DNA of 42,639 nucleotides from Flavobacterium sp. (GCA_030053925.1 JASGCX010000004.1:29633-72271), one strand, 5' to 3'; counted from the stretch's first letter, positions 7,568 to 15,397 are shown. A program made the numbers and translations. The notes: a model not told the origin generated them from the letters alone.

Positions 7568-7787
7568 TTACAATTTCTGGTAGCTCAAAATGTTTGGCAG
7601 TCCATTCTATCACTGCTTCGGCCTGCTGCCGTGTTACAGTCGGAAAATCTTCTAAAAAATAATCTATAGTAAACCCTTTTTCCAAATGCCAAAACAAGCT
7701 TTGTACTGGTACACGGCTTCCTTTAAATACTGGTTTGCCAAATTGCACATTGGCATCAACTGTTATGTAATTTGAAATAGTTTGCAT
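7545..7787 (-). CDS. DUF433 protein (putative antitoxin)
   Basis: Small DUF433 helix-turn-helix-like protein of 80 residues: VDANVQFGKPVFKGSRVPVQ is the family signature (G-KPxxKGxRVPV), followed by FLEDFPTVTRQQAEAVIEW. The frame opens at a TTG at 7823, but the first ATG is at 7787 and gives the usual N-terminus MQTISNYITVD, so I start there. It is paired with, and overlaps, the PIN-like DUF5615 gene. An antitoxin and autoregulator role is inferred from the pairing. Confidence 0.82.
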   Translation of the reverse strand: MQTISNYITVDANVQFGKPVFKGSRVPVQSLFWHLEKGFTIDYFLEDFPTVTRQQAEAVIEWTAKHFELPEIVNDETVIG

Positions 7788-7854
7788 AACTGATAAATTA
7801 ATTGTTAAAAATACACCCTTCAATTATTAGGCAATAAAATATATCCATAATTAT

Positions 7855-9558
7855 TTATCTGCTATTAGCATCGTTCATTCTAATTCTTCTGCCTTTGTAA
7901 TTTTTACCATCTAAAGAACGAATCATTTGTTGTGCAGCACCGTGTTCTACCTCTACCCAACTGTTCATATCTTTCATATCAATTTTGCCAAGTACTTCTT
8001 TTTTCAAATCGCTCATATCTAGTACAAACTGTAAGAAACTGGCTTTGTAAAAACCATCTTTAGTACCAAGATTTACAAACAAACGAGCGTAGTTGCCACC
8101 GCCTGAGGCTTCTCTTCTTTCACCGCCAAACTCACGGCCACGGGGCTCTCTGCGTTCTATTGCTCTGCCACGGCCTTGATCCATACCTCTATCATTACCA
8201 AATTCTCTACTACGAGATTGTCTTGCACCATCACGAATGTTTAAGTCTTCGGCGTTCTCGTAATATTTCAAGAAACGATCAAACTCAACAGCCGCCATAC
8301 GTTTTAAAATTTCTTCTTTGCTTACTTCAGCAAATTTTTCCATCAACATTGGCATGTAAGTATCGTAATCACCATGCGAAATATCTGTTTCTAAAATCTT
8401 ATCCATTACACCGTAAAACTGCTTGCGACAAACATCTTTACCGCTTGGAATTTCAACTTTAAGCACTGGCGTTTGAATTAAACGCTCAATAGATTTTAGC
8501 TTAAATACCTCACGTGCATGAACAATGCTCATACAAATACCCGTATTACCGGCCCGCCCTGTACGGCCGCTACGGTGTGTGTACACCTCAATATCATCTG
8601 GCAACTCGTAGTTAATAACGTGTGTAATACCTTGTACATCAATACCTCTTGCCGCCACATCGGTAGCAATTAATAATTGCAAGGTTTTATCACGAAACTC
8701 TCCCATTACTTTATCGCGTTGTGCTTGGGTTAAATCGCCATGCAAAGCATCAATATCGTAACCTTCACGGGTTAATTTCTCGGTAATATTTTGTGCATCG
8801 ATTTTAGTACGGGTAAAAATGATACCATAAATACCAGGATTAAAATCAATTAAACGCTTCAAGGTTTCGTAACGGTGCTGCGCCGAAGTGATGTAATATT
8901 GGTGATCGATACTTTTATTGCCACTATTTACCTTACCTACAGTTACTTCAAATGGTTCTTTCATGTACTTTTTGCTCACCTTTCTAATTTCTGGTGGCAT
9001 GGTGGCACTAAACAACCAAGTACTTTCTCTTTTTGGTGTGTTTTGTAAAATGAATTCTATATCATCTTTAAAGCCCATATTCAGCATTTCATCTGCCTCG
9101 TCAAGCACCACATATTTTATTTGCTCTAAATTAATAGCCTTACGTTCTATTAAATCAATTAAACGGCCGGGTGTAGCAACAACAATTTGAACACCACGTT
9201 TTAAATCACGAATTTGTAGCCCAATACTTGCGCCACCATACACCGCAACCACAGAAACACCTTTTAAATGCTTCTTAAAACCCTCCATTTCTTTCACTAT
9301 TTGCACACACAACTCTCTTGTAGGGCAAACAATTAACGCTTGAGGGTAACGTTCTTCTGCATTAATAATATTTAATAACGGCAAGCCAAAAGCTGCTGTT
9401 TTTCCAGTACCGGTTTGCGCTAAACCAACAAAGTCTTTAGTGCCTGAAAGCAATACGGGTATTGCTTTTTCTTGGATTTCTGTTGGGTTCACATACCCCA
9501 ACTCAGATGTTGCCTGCACTATCCTAGCGTCTAAACCCAACTCTTCAAAAGTCATCAT
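7855..9558 (-). CDS. deaD: DEAD-box ATP-dependent RNA helicase with DbpA-type C-terminal domain
   Basis: RNA helicase for ribosome assembly or mRNA decay, often cold-related. The order of motifs is complete: a Q-motif region (GYVNPTEIQEKAIP), AQTGTGKTAAFGLPLL, PTRELCVQI, VATPGRLIDL, VLDEADEMLNMGF, FSATMPPEIRK, FTRTKIDAQN, IATDVAARGID and HRSGRTGRAG. After residue 450 comes an Arg/Gly-rich linker (RGRAIERREPRGREFGGERR), then a DbpA-like RNA-binding domain (ARLFVNLGTKDGFYK to GRRIRM). At 567 residues it is typical of Bacteroidota homologues. It sits as an outsider within the aromatic cluster, directly after the 100-bp repeat array, and a TACATTTG-like -7 element lies just ahead of its start. 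Confidence 0.93.
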   Translation of the reverse strand: MMTFEELGLDARIVQATSELGYVNPTEIQEKAIPVLLSGTKDFVGLAQTGTGKTAAFGLPLLNIINAEERYPQALIVCPTRELCVQIVKEMEGFKKHLKGVSVVAVYGGASIGLQIRDLKRGVQIVVATPGRLIDLIERKAINLEQIKYVVLDEADEMLNMGFKDDIEFILQNTPKRESTWLFSATMPPEIRKVSKKYMKEPFEVTVGKVNSGNKSIDHQYYITSAQHRYETLKRLIDFNPGIYGIIFTRTKIDAQNITEKLTREGYDIDALHGDLTQAQRDKVMGEFRDKTLQLLIATDVAARGIDVQGITHVINYELPDDIEVYTHRSGRTGRAGNTGICMSIVHAREVFKLKSIERLIQTPVLKVEIPSGKDVCRKQFYGVMDKILETDISHGDYDTYMPMLMEKFAEVSKEEILKRMAAVEFDRFLKYYENAEDLNIRDGARQSRSREFGNDRGMDQGRGRAIERREPRGREFGGERREASGGGNYARLFVNLGTKDGFYKASFLQFVLDMSDLKKEVLGKIDMKDMNSWVEVEHGAAQQMIRSLDGKNYKGRRIRMNDANSR

Positions 9559-9600
9559 GTATTTTTTAAATTTGCGGCAAATGTAACTAATATAGGTCGT

Positions 9601-10295
9601 TTAGCCTTTGTTAGTTTGTCTCAACTAGGATTTCGTAGGATTTTTTTTATTTTTTTGGATGATATATTTCGCTTAAAAATCTGTTGAAATCAATCGTTGT
9701 TTAGCCTTTGTTAGTTTGTCTCAACTAGAGTTTCGTATAATTTTTTTGATTTTTTTGGATGATATATTTCGCTTAAAAATCTGTTGAAATCAATCGCCGT
9801 TTAGCCTTTGTTAGTTTGTCTCAACTAGAGTTTGATATAATTTTTTTGATTTTTTTGGATGATATAATTCGCTTAAAAATCTGTTGAAATTAATCGTTGT
9901 TTAGCCTTTGTTAGTTTGTCTCAACTAGAGTTTGGTATAATTTTTTTGATTTTTTTGGATGATGTATTTCGCTTAAAAATCTGTTGAAATCAATCGTTGT
10001 TTAGCCTTTGTTAGTTTGTCTCAACTAGAGTTTCGTATAATTTTTTTGATTTTTTTGGATGATATATTTCGCTTAAAAATCTGTTGAAATTAATCGTTGT
10101 TTAGCCTTTGTTAGTTTGTCTCAACTAGAGTTTGGTATAATTTTTTTGATTTTTTTGGATGATATATTTCGCTTAAAAATCTGTTGAAATTAATCGTTGT
10201 TTAGCCTTTGTTAGTTTGTCTCAACTAGAGTTTGGTATAATTTTTTTGATTTTTTTGGATGATATATTTCGCTTAAAAATCTGTTGAAATCAATC
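9601..10295. repeat. Tandem array of seven 100-bp units
   Basis: Units start at 9601, 9701, 9801, 9901, 10001, 10101 and 10201 with a period of exactly 100 bp and only a few substitutions; the last unit is cut at 95 bp. Each begins TTAGCCTTTGTTAG, contains TAGTT-N6-AACTA (a small hairpin), a T-rich block and ATTTCGCTTAAAAATCTG. The first unit is the most diverged, especially around the T-rich block. There are no spacers, so this is not a CRISPR. A period of 100 is not a multiple of three, so no protein repeat is possible. On the plus strand each unit from the second on has TTTG-N19-TAATTTTT, close to a Bacteroidota promoter. The array fills the gap between tyrA and the helicase gene; its function is unknown. 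Confidence 0.97.
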
Positions 10296-10296
10296 A

Positions 10297-10322
10297 AAAT
10301 CTGCGTTATCTGTGTTGCCATA
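10297..10322. repeat. 26-bp dispersed repeat next to the 100-bp array
   Basis: The word AATCTGCGTTATC with its flanks matches 38344-38369 at 24 of 26 positions. It starts right at the end of the last array unit and reaches to 3 bp before the tyrA stop. It resembles a common dispersed sequence of Bacteroidota intergenic regions. Confidence 0.7.
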
Positions 10323-10324
10323 CC

Positions 10325-11227
10325 TTACTTCAAAATTCTATTTATTTTATTTGCATTATTCATCAACTCTTCTAAAAACGCTAGATTTTCTTTTTCTAAT
10401 GCGCTTTTAAACTTGCGTAACTGTGTAATGTGTTCGTTTAGTACATCCAAAACATTGTCACGGTTTTGCATAAAAATAGGTGCCCACATACTAGCACTAC
10501 TTTTTGCCAAACGAACTGTACTTTCAAAACCACCACCAGCAAGGGCAAAAATGGCATCTTCTTCTTTTTCTTTTTCAAGCACTGTATTTGCCAATGCAAA
10601 TGAGGTAATATGAGAAATATGACTTACATAGGCAGCATGCATATCATGTGCGGCTGCATCCATGTAAATTATATTCATACCCAATGTTTTGTAAATGGTT
10701 TCTATGGCATCAACAATATCTGTATCACTCTTTTCTTTTTCGCAAATCACACAAACCCTTCCTTTAAACGCATCTCTTACGGCTGCTTCTGGGCCGCTAT
10801 ATTCGGTACCCCACATTGGGTGCGTAGCTACAAAACGGCGGCGCATTGGGTGATTTTGCAACGCTTCACACAATGCCAATTTTGTAGAGCCTGCATCGGC
10901 TACAAACTGCTTTTCTGTGATATTATCCATAATGGTTTGCATTACCAAAACGGTAGTATCTACTGGTATGGCTACATAAATAAAATCGCTTTTTTTAATG
11001 GCTTCTAGCAATGGCAATGCCTCGTTTATAATGCCTAATTCTATGGCACGATTAGCACTTTTTTCGGTACGGCTAACACCAATAATATGCTTTGCAAATC
11101 CTTTATCTCGCAATGCCAAAGCAAACGAACCACTAATTAAACCAACACCAACAATGGTGACAACCGCCCCCCCCCCGCCCACCAAATGGGGCATTTGAGA
11201 CTCGAAGTTTATATCAAAATTTTCCAT
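10325..11227 (-). CDS. tyrA: Prephenate dehydrogenase
   Basis: Oxidatively decarboxylates prephenate to 4-hydroxyphenylpyruvate, the Tyr branch. Residues 20-60 form the NAD site (VVTIVGVGLISGSFALALRD with the GxGxxxG-like turn and IIGVSRTEKS). Further on are DAGSTKLALCEAL, FVATHPMWGTEYSGPEAA with the conserved HP-GTE-SGP block, VSHISHITSFALANT and AGGGFESTVRLAKSS. At 300 residues it has the normal length without an ACT domain. Residues 12-21 (MPHLVGGGGA) come from a GC-rich repeat copy in front of the NAD fold. It follows the aminotransferase gene by 2 bp, so the two are co-transcribed. Confidence 0.94.
   Translation of the reverse strand: MENFDINFESQMPHLVGGGGAVVTIVGVGLISGSFALALRDKGFAKHIIGVSRTEKSANRAIELGIINEALPLLEAIKKSDFIYVAIPVDTTVLVMQTIMDNITEKQFVADAGSTKLALCEALQNHPMRRRFVATHPMWGTEYSGPEAAVRDAFKGRVCVICEKEKSDTDIVDAIETIYKTLGMNIIYMDAAAHDMHAAYVSHISHITSFALANTVLEKEKEEDAIFALAGGGFESTVRLAKSSASMWAPIFMQNRDNVLDVLNEHITQLRKFKSALEKENLAFLEELMNNANKINRILK
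11165..11192. repeat. GC-rich palindromic repeat inside tyrA (copy f)
   Basis: Coding strand GCCCCATTTGGTGGGCGG running into a long G-run, read as residues 12-21 (PHLVGGGGA). The homopolymer of C on the plus strand makes this the most likely place in the window for a length error in the assembly. Confidence 0.55.
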
Positions 11228-11229
11228 TT

Positions 11230-12465
11230 CTATTTAGTATTTCTAATCCTAATAATTGCTTCATCAAATTTTTCTACACTACCACATAAGCTCACTCTTA
11301 TATAACCATTACCAGCAGACCCAAAAATGCCTCCCGGCGTTATAAATACATTTGATTTGTACAGCACGTCATCGCTTAATGCAAAGCCATCTTTGTAAGT
11401 AGCCGAAATTTTAGCCCAAACAAACATGCCTACTTGATTTTTTGAATAAATGCAACCCAATAAATCTAGTAATTCAAACACTTTAATTCTACGTTCTTGG
11501 TAAATGGCGTTTACCCCATCGTACCAATTTTTACCTAGGCTTAATGCTTTTGCTGCGGCAAGTTGTACTGGTAAAAACATACCGCTATCCATATTACTTT
11601 TAAAGCGTAACACCTCGTCAATTCTATCTTTGGCAGCTACTAGCATACCAACACGCCAGCCAGCCATATTTTGACTTTTACTTAGCGAATTCAATTCAAT
11701 CACAACATCTTTTGCGCCTTCAAGGCTTAGCAAACTCATGGGTGTATCGTTCAAAATAAAACTGTAAGGGTTATCGTGAACGATTAAAATGTTGTGTTTT
11801 TTGGCAAAAGCAATAAGCTTGTTAAGTACAGCCACATTTGGTAACTGACCAGTAGGCATGTGCGGATAATTGACAAATATACCTCTAACACGCCCCGCCC
11901 TAAAGGGTGCTTGTGCAACAAGTTCTTCTAATTCGTTAAAATCGGGTTGATAATTATTAGCCTCGGTAAGGCTATAATAAACTGGTGTTGCTCCAGAAAG
12001 CTTAACAGCACTAGAATAAGTTGGGTAACCAGGATTAGGAACTAATACAGTAGCACCAAACTCAAAATAGGTCATGCAGATGTGCATAATACCTTCTTTA
12101 CTACCAATTAAAGGCAGCACTTCGGTATCGGCATTTACCGTAACACCGTACCAAGTGGCATACCAATTTGCAATAGCATTACGCAAAATAGGCGAGCCTT
12201 TATAGTTTTGATACGCATGTGTATTTGGCTTGGCTGCTTCTTCTTGTAGCACTTTCACCACATCGGGATGTGGTGGTAAATCGGGGCTGCCAATACCAAG
12301 GTTGATGATATTTTTACCTTGTTTATTCAGTTCGTCTATTTCTCGTAATTTTTGAGAAAAATAATATTCGCCTATACCTTCTAGCCTGCGAGCCACAATA
12401 GCCCCCCCACTCCCCAAAGGGGGGATTTCTAAAGTCGTTTTCTTCAATTCATTTCCTTGATTCAT
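11230..12465 (-). CDS. PLP-dependent aminotransferase, probably for aromatic amino acids
   Basis: Fold type I aminotransferase of 411 residues. Seen are the N-terminal INLGIGSPDLPPHPDV, the NPGYPTYSSAVKLSGA cofactor region, FVNYPHMPTGQ, the VHDNPYSFI aspartate that contacts the pyridine nitrogen, the lysine in ELNSLSKSQNMAGWRVGM that binds PLP, and an arginine near the end (YIRVSLC) for the carboxylate. Placed between pheA and tyrA, it most likely converts phenylpyruvate and 4-hydroxyphenylpyruvate to Phe and Tyr. The family also includes aspartate and LL-diaminopimelate aminotransferases, so the substrate is inferred from context. Two GC-rich repeats are read in frame near residues 14 and 186. 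Confidence 0.88.
   Translation of the reverse strand: MNQGNELKKTTLEIPPLGSGGAIVARRLEGIGEYYFSQKLREIDELNKQGKNIINLGIGSPDLPPHPDVVKVLQEEAAKPNTHAYQNYKGSPILRNAIANWYATWYGVTVNADTEVLPLIGSKEGIMHICMTYFEFGATVLVPNPGYPTYSSAVKLSGATPVYYSLTEANNYQPDFNELEELVAQAPFRAGRVRGIFVNYPHMPTGQLPNVAVLNKLIAFAKKHNILIVHDNPYSFILNDTPMSLLSLEGAKDVVIELNSLSKSQNMAGWRVGMLVAAKDRIDEVLRFKSNMDSGMFLPVQLAAAKALSLGKNWYDGVNAIYQERRIKVFELLDLLGCIYSKNQVGMFVWAKISATYKDGFALSDDVLYKSNVFITPGGIFGSAGNGYIRVSLCGSVEKFDEAIIRIRNTK
11891..11909. repeat. GC-rich palindromic repeat inside the aminotransferase (copy h)
   Basis: Coding strand CACCCTTTAGGGCGGGGCG, read as APFRAGR near residue 186, just ahead of the FVNYPHMPTGQ motif. It is a shorter and more diverged member of the family. 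Confidence 0.5.
12401..12425. repeat. GC-rich palindromic repeat near the aminotransferase start (copy g)
   Basis: Coding strand CCCCCCTTTGGGG followed by AGTGGGGGGGC, read as IPPLGSGGA around residues 14-22. Like copies e and f it extends the N-terminus ahead of the first conserved motif. Confidence 0.75.
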
Positions 12466-12487
12466 AACATTAAGTTTTATATTTTAA

Positions 12488-12514
12488 GCGCCACCTTTGG
12501 AGGGGTTGGGGGCG
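12488..12514. repeat. GC-rich palindromic repeat after pheA (copy i)
   Basis: Coding strand CCGCCCCCAACCCCTCCAAA then GGTGGCG, immediately after the pheA stop codon (12516-12518). It is the only copy of the nine outside a reading frame, which shows that the element also lodges between genes. Confidence 0.75.
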
Positions 12515-12515
12515 G

Positions 12516-13346
12516 CTACTGATTACCATTTTTATACACCCCAAAAACTACTATTTGTTCGGTTAATGCCTGCATTTTTTCTATGGCATTGCGAAATTGT
12601 TGCACATTGGTAAATTCTAAATCGGCATGAAAACTATATTTAAAATTGGTGCCAGCAATAGGCATACTTTGTAGTTTACTCAGGTTAATGTCTTCATCTG
12701 CAATAATACTTAACACTTTTGCCAAGCTACCTTTGGTGTGATTGGTTTTAAAATTGATGGATGCTTTGTTTGCATCTGCAATTTCGCCTGCTTCTTCGGT
12801 ACGGTTTAGTATTAAGAAACGGGTATAATTGTTTTTTTGTGTGTGAATATTTGGTGCTGCAATTTCAAGCTGAAATAAATCGGCAGCAAGCTTACTAGCC
12901 ACTGCTGCAATATGCTTGCTTTTACGCTGATGTACATGCTTAGCACTTAAAGCTGTATCGTCGGTTTCTACCAATTTCCAATTAAACTTATCTAAATATT
13001 CCATGCATTGCTGTATGGCCATGTGGTGCGAATGTACTTCATGTATATCCTTGAGTTGTACACCAGGATTTACCAACAAATGCTGCTTAATGGGCAAATA
13101 CACTTCGCCTACAATTTTAAGTTTGCTATTATTTTGTAGCAAAGTATAATTAGGCAAAATGCTACCAGCAATTGAATTTTCAATAGCCATTACGCCTGCA
13201 TCGCCTAGCTTTTTATTAGACGCAATTTTTACCACTTCTCTAAAAGTAGCACAAGGAATAACGTTTACATCTTTGCCAAAATATTGCTGTGCAGCCACTT
13301 GGTGAAAACTGCCTTCGTACCCTTGTATTGAAACTGATATTGCCAT
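12516..13346 (-). CDS. pheA: Prephenate dehydratase with ACT domain
   Basis: Converts prephenate to phenylpyruvate, the Phe branch. Residues 1-185 are the dehydratase: SIQGYEGSFHQVAAQQYF, GVMAIENSIAGSILPNYTLL, VHSHHMAIQQC and the catalytic TRF motif in NNYTRFLIL. Residues 195-276 form an ACT regulatory domain (SLAVLSI-like AKVLSIIADEDINLSKLQSM) that binds Phe in relatives. There is no fused chorismate mutase; that activity is on the DAHP synthase gene product. It is the first structural gene of the cluster, and its ATG lies 5 bp beyond an attenuator terminator whose leader peptide is rich in Phe and Tyr. Confidence 0.95.
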   Translation of the reverse strand: MAISVSIQGYEGSFHQVAAQQYFGKDVNVIPCATFREVVKIASNKKLGDAGVMAIENSIAGSILPNYTLLQNNSKLKIVGEVYLPIKQHLLVNPGVQLKDIHEVHSHHMAIQQCMEYLDKFNWKLVETDDTALSAKHVHQRKSKHIAAVASKLAADLFQLEIAAPNIHTQKNNYTRFLILNRTEEAGEIADANKASINFKTNHTKGSLAKVLSIIADEDINLSKLQSMPIAGTNFKYSFHADLEFTNVQQFRNAIEKMQALTEQIVVFGVYKNGNQ

Positions 13347-13351
13347 AGCAC

Positions 13352-13384
13352 AAAAAAAATCCCAACCTGTGTAAGGCCGGGATT
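13352..13384 (-). terminator. Attenuator terminator in front of pheA
   Basis: On the minus strand an 11-bp stem, AATCCCGGCCT with AGGTTGGGATT (two G-U pairs), closes a five-base loop TACAC and runs straight into eight T residues. The run ends 5 bp before the pheA ATG, so this intrinsic terminator would stop transcription before the operon. Its left arm can pair instead with the 3' part of the leader reading frame (see the antiterminator), which makes the two folds mutually exclusive. Confidence 0.9.
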
Positions 13385-13440
13385 GTATTTTTAGTTTGTT
13401 AATGTTTGTTTTTGTTACACTTTTACAAATACTACCCGGC
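13376..13440 (-). promoter_or_regulatory. Antiterminator fold of the pheA leader
   Basis: The leader segment GCCGGG-TA-GTATTT (13440 to 13427) pairs with AAATAC-AAT-CCCGGC (13390 to 13376): 6 bp of G-C plus 6 bp of mixed pairs around a small internal loop. The CCCGGC belongs to the left arm of the terminator, so forming this stem prevents termination. The first segment lies 11 to 24 bases past the last codon of the Tyr/Phe run, where a stalled ribosome would leave it free. A second possible contact is GTGTAA at the leader stop with TTACAC in the terminator loop. Confidence 0.75.
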
Positions 13441-13504
13441 TACTTTTGGTAAAGTAGAAATAAAAGAAAAAATAGTATTGCGTATTTGCCAATAGTGCTT
13501 TCAT
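13415..13504 (-). CDS. Phe/Tyr leader peptide of the pheA operon
   Basis: A 29-residue peptide beginning MKALLANTQ and then YYFFFYFYF (residues 10-18, nine aromatic codons in a row), followed by TKSSRVVFVKV and a TAA stop. It resembles in design the enterobacterial PheL leader but carries both Tyr and Phe, matching the products of the three genes downstream. It starts 9 bp past the -7 element, so its mRNA would have almost no 5' untranslated region. Its probable job is to sense charged tRNA-Phe and tRNA-Tyr by ribosome stalling. There is no sign of any function for the peptide itself. Confidence 0.88.
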   Translation of the reverse strand: MKALLANTQYYFFFYFYFTKSSRVVFVKV

Positions 13505-13512
13505 TGCGATGC

Positions 13513-13543
13513 CAAAAGTAGCAGTAATTATTTATCTACCAAA
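13513..13543 (-). promoter_or_regulatory. Consensus Bacteroidota promoter for the pheA operon
   Basis: The minus strand has TTTG (13543-13540), a spacer of exactly 19 bases, then TACTTTTG (13520-13513), a perfect match to TTTG-N19-TAnnTTTG, the primary sigma factor consensus of Bacteroidota. The start site would fall around 13508-13509, a few bases before the leader peptide ATG. The 300 bases between here and degP hold no gene I can support. Confidence 0.88.
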
Positions 13544-13857
13544 TATTTTTTAAAATTGCTAGAAGTTTTTTAAAAGATGCGCCATTTACTTGAAATAAAT
13601 TTAATTATCGCATTTGCACGCAAACAATTTAAACCATCGTTATTTTTACCTATTTTCTATTATTTTCAAATTCTTTTACGTTTATTTATGCTGCCATTTT
13701 TGCAAAGACTTGCTAAATTGCAATGTCATAAAATCATTTATCAGCAAAAAAATTGTTAAATGGGATGATTAACAAACTGACTATTAAACAGGTTTGTTTA
13801 TTTGCAATAGAAAAGGCATCAAATTTGATTTTTTAATCTAAACAAAAACATAGCAAA

Positions 13858-15375
13858 ATGAACTTTAAAAACATCTTAGCAATCGTTACTATTAGTGCTA
13901 CTACGGCCATTGCCAGCGTTTGGGGCTATGGTAAATTTATGCAAAACCAATATGGCGGCGTGCAAGAGGCTGGTAAAGTGCCTGTTAATTATGCAGGCTT
14001 TTTTGGTAATAATAATGGTGGCCCTACAGGAGCTGTAGATTTTACCGCCCCAGCCACATCTGCTACCCCAGCAGTGGTGCATATTAAAACTAAAATAAAA
14101 GCAAGACAAGTTACCAACAACCAACGTCAAAGAAATCCTTTTGGTGATATGTTTGGTGGTGACATATTTGGCGATTTTTTTGGTGGCCCAAGAACACAAA
14201 CCATACCTGAGCAAAGAGCTAGTGGTAGCGGTGTTATTATTAGTGAAGATGGTTATATTGTAACCAATAACCACGTAGTTGATGGTGCAGATGAAATTAA
14301 CATCACCTTAAACAATAAAAAATCTTACAAAGCAACATTGGTAGGTACCGACCCTAGTAGCGACTTAGCGGTATTAAAAATTGAAGGCAAAAGTTTACCC
14401 TATATTATTTACGGCAATAGCGATGAAGCAAAATTGGGCCAATGGGTTTTGGCAATTGGCTACCCATTAAGCCTCGATGTAACTGTAACGGCTGGAATTA
14501 TTAGTGCCAAAGCTAGAAGCATAGACATTAACAGCCGCCAAAGCAAAACACCAATTGAAAGCTTTATACAAACCGATGCTGCGGTAAACCCAGGTAATAG
14601 CGGTGGTGCATTAATAAATACCAACGGTGAATTGATTGGCATTAACTCGGCCATTGCTTCTCAAAGCGGTTCTTACATTGGTTACTCTTATGCTATTCCT
14701 GTAAATATTGTAAAGAAAATAGTAAACGACATAATTAAGTTTGGTACGGTACAACGTGCATTTTTAGGTATTACCTACACATCAGATGCCATTAGCGATG
14801 AAGAAAAAGCAAAACGTGGTATTAAAAACGGCGATGGTGTTTATGTAGAGGATGTACCTGAAGGTGGTGCTGCAAAAGCCGCTGGCATTAAAAAAGGCGA
14901 TTACATTACCAAAGTAAATGGTGTAGCTGTAACAACGGGCCCCGAAATGGTAGAACAAGTAGCACGCTACAAACCATCTGATAAAATTACCATTACTTAC
15001 AAACGTGACGGTAAAGAAAACACGGTAAGCCTTACACTTAAAAACAAAGATGGTAATACCGATATTGTAAAAATTGAAAGCGTGACCGATAAATTAGGCG
15101 CAGATTTAGAAAACTTAGACAAGAAAATTGCTGCTGCCAATGATATTGCTGGTGGTGTTTTGGTAAAAAAATTGAAAGAAGAAGGTTTGCTAAAGAAAAC
15201 CAAAATGCAAGATGGCTTTGTAATTACTTCGGTAAATGATGAAGAAATTAAAAATATAGATGAGCTAAAAGCGGCTTTAACTAAAGCAGGTTCTGGCACA
15301 GTAAGATTACTAGGTATTTACCCTGGTTTTCAAGGTACTTATGCTTACCCGTTGAACCTTGTTGTTGAAGAATAA
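13858..15375 (+). CDS. degP: DegP/HtrA family periplasmic serine protease
   Basis: Envelope quality-control protease and chaperone. The N-terminus (NILAIVTISATTAIASVWGY) is an anchor or signal segment. Residues 90-290 are the trypsin-like domain with the triad His in YIVTNNHVVDGADE, Asp in SSDLAVLKIEG and Ser in AAVNPGNSGGALIN. A PDZ domain follows (about 300-390: GVYVEDVPEGGAAKAAGIKK, GDYITKVNGV), and a second, more diverged PDZ-like region runs to the end (DGFVITSVNDEEIKN). A glycine/phenylalanine-rich loop (DMFGGDIFGDFFGG) precedes the protease core. The 505 residues are typical. It is transcribed away from the aromatic cluster and ends at a strong two-way terminator. Confidence 0.95.
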   Translation: MNFKNILAIVTISATTAIASVWGYGKFMQNQYGGVQEAGKVPVNYAGFFGNNNGGPTGAVDFTAPATSATPAVVHIKTKIKARQVTNNQRQRNPFGDMFGGDIFGDFFGGPRTQTIPEQRASGSGVIISEDGYIVTNNHVVDGADEINITLNNKKSYKATLVGTDPSSDLAVLKIEGKSLPYIIYGNSDEAKLGQWVLAIGYPLSLDVTVTAGIISAKARSIDINSRQSKTPIESFIQTDAAVNPGNSGGALINTNGELIGINSAIASQSGSYIGYSYAIPVNIVKKIVNDIIKFGTVQRAFLGITYTSDAISDEEKAKRGIKNGDGVYVEDVPEGGAAKAAGIKKGDYITKVNGVAVTTGPEMVEQVARYKPSDKITITYKRDGKENTVSLTLKNKDGNTDIVKIESVTDKLGADLENLDKKIAAANDIAGGVLVKKLKEEGLLKKTKMQDGFVITSVNDEEIKNIDELKAALTKAGSGTVRLLGIYPGFQGTYAYPLNLVVEE

Positions 15376-15397
15376 ATTAATAAGAAAGTTACTCACC

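Noticed and set aside
9601..10295. CRISPR array or iteron-type origin
   Set aside because: There are no unique spacers between repeats, units are 100 bp and contiguous, and no cas or replication gene is nearby.
13577..13759. Open frame of 60 codons on the plus strand
   Set aside because: It has AT-rich composition, no recognisable family or start signal, and lies in the gap between divergent pheA and degP. It is probably chance.
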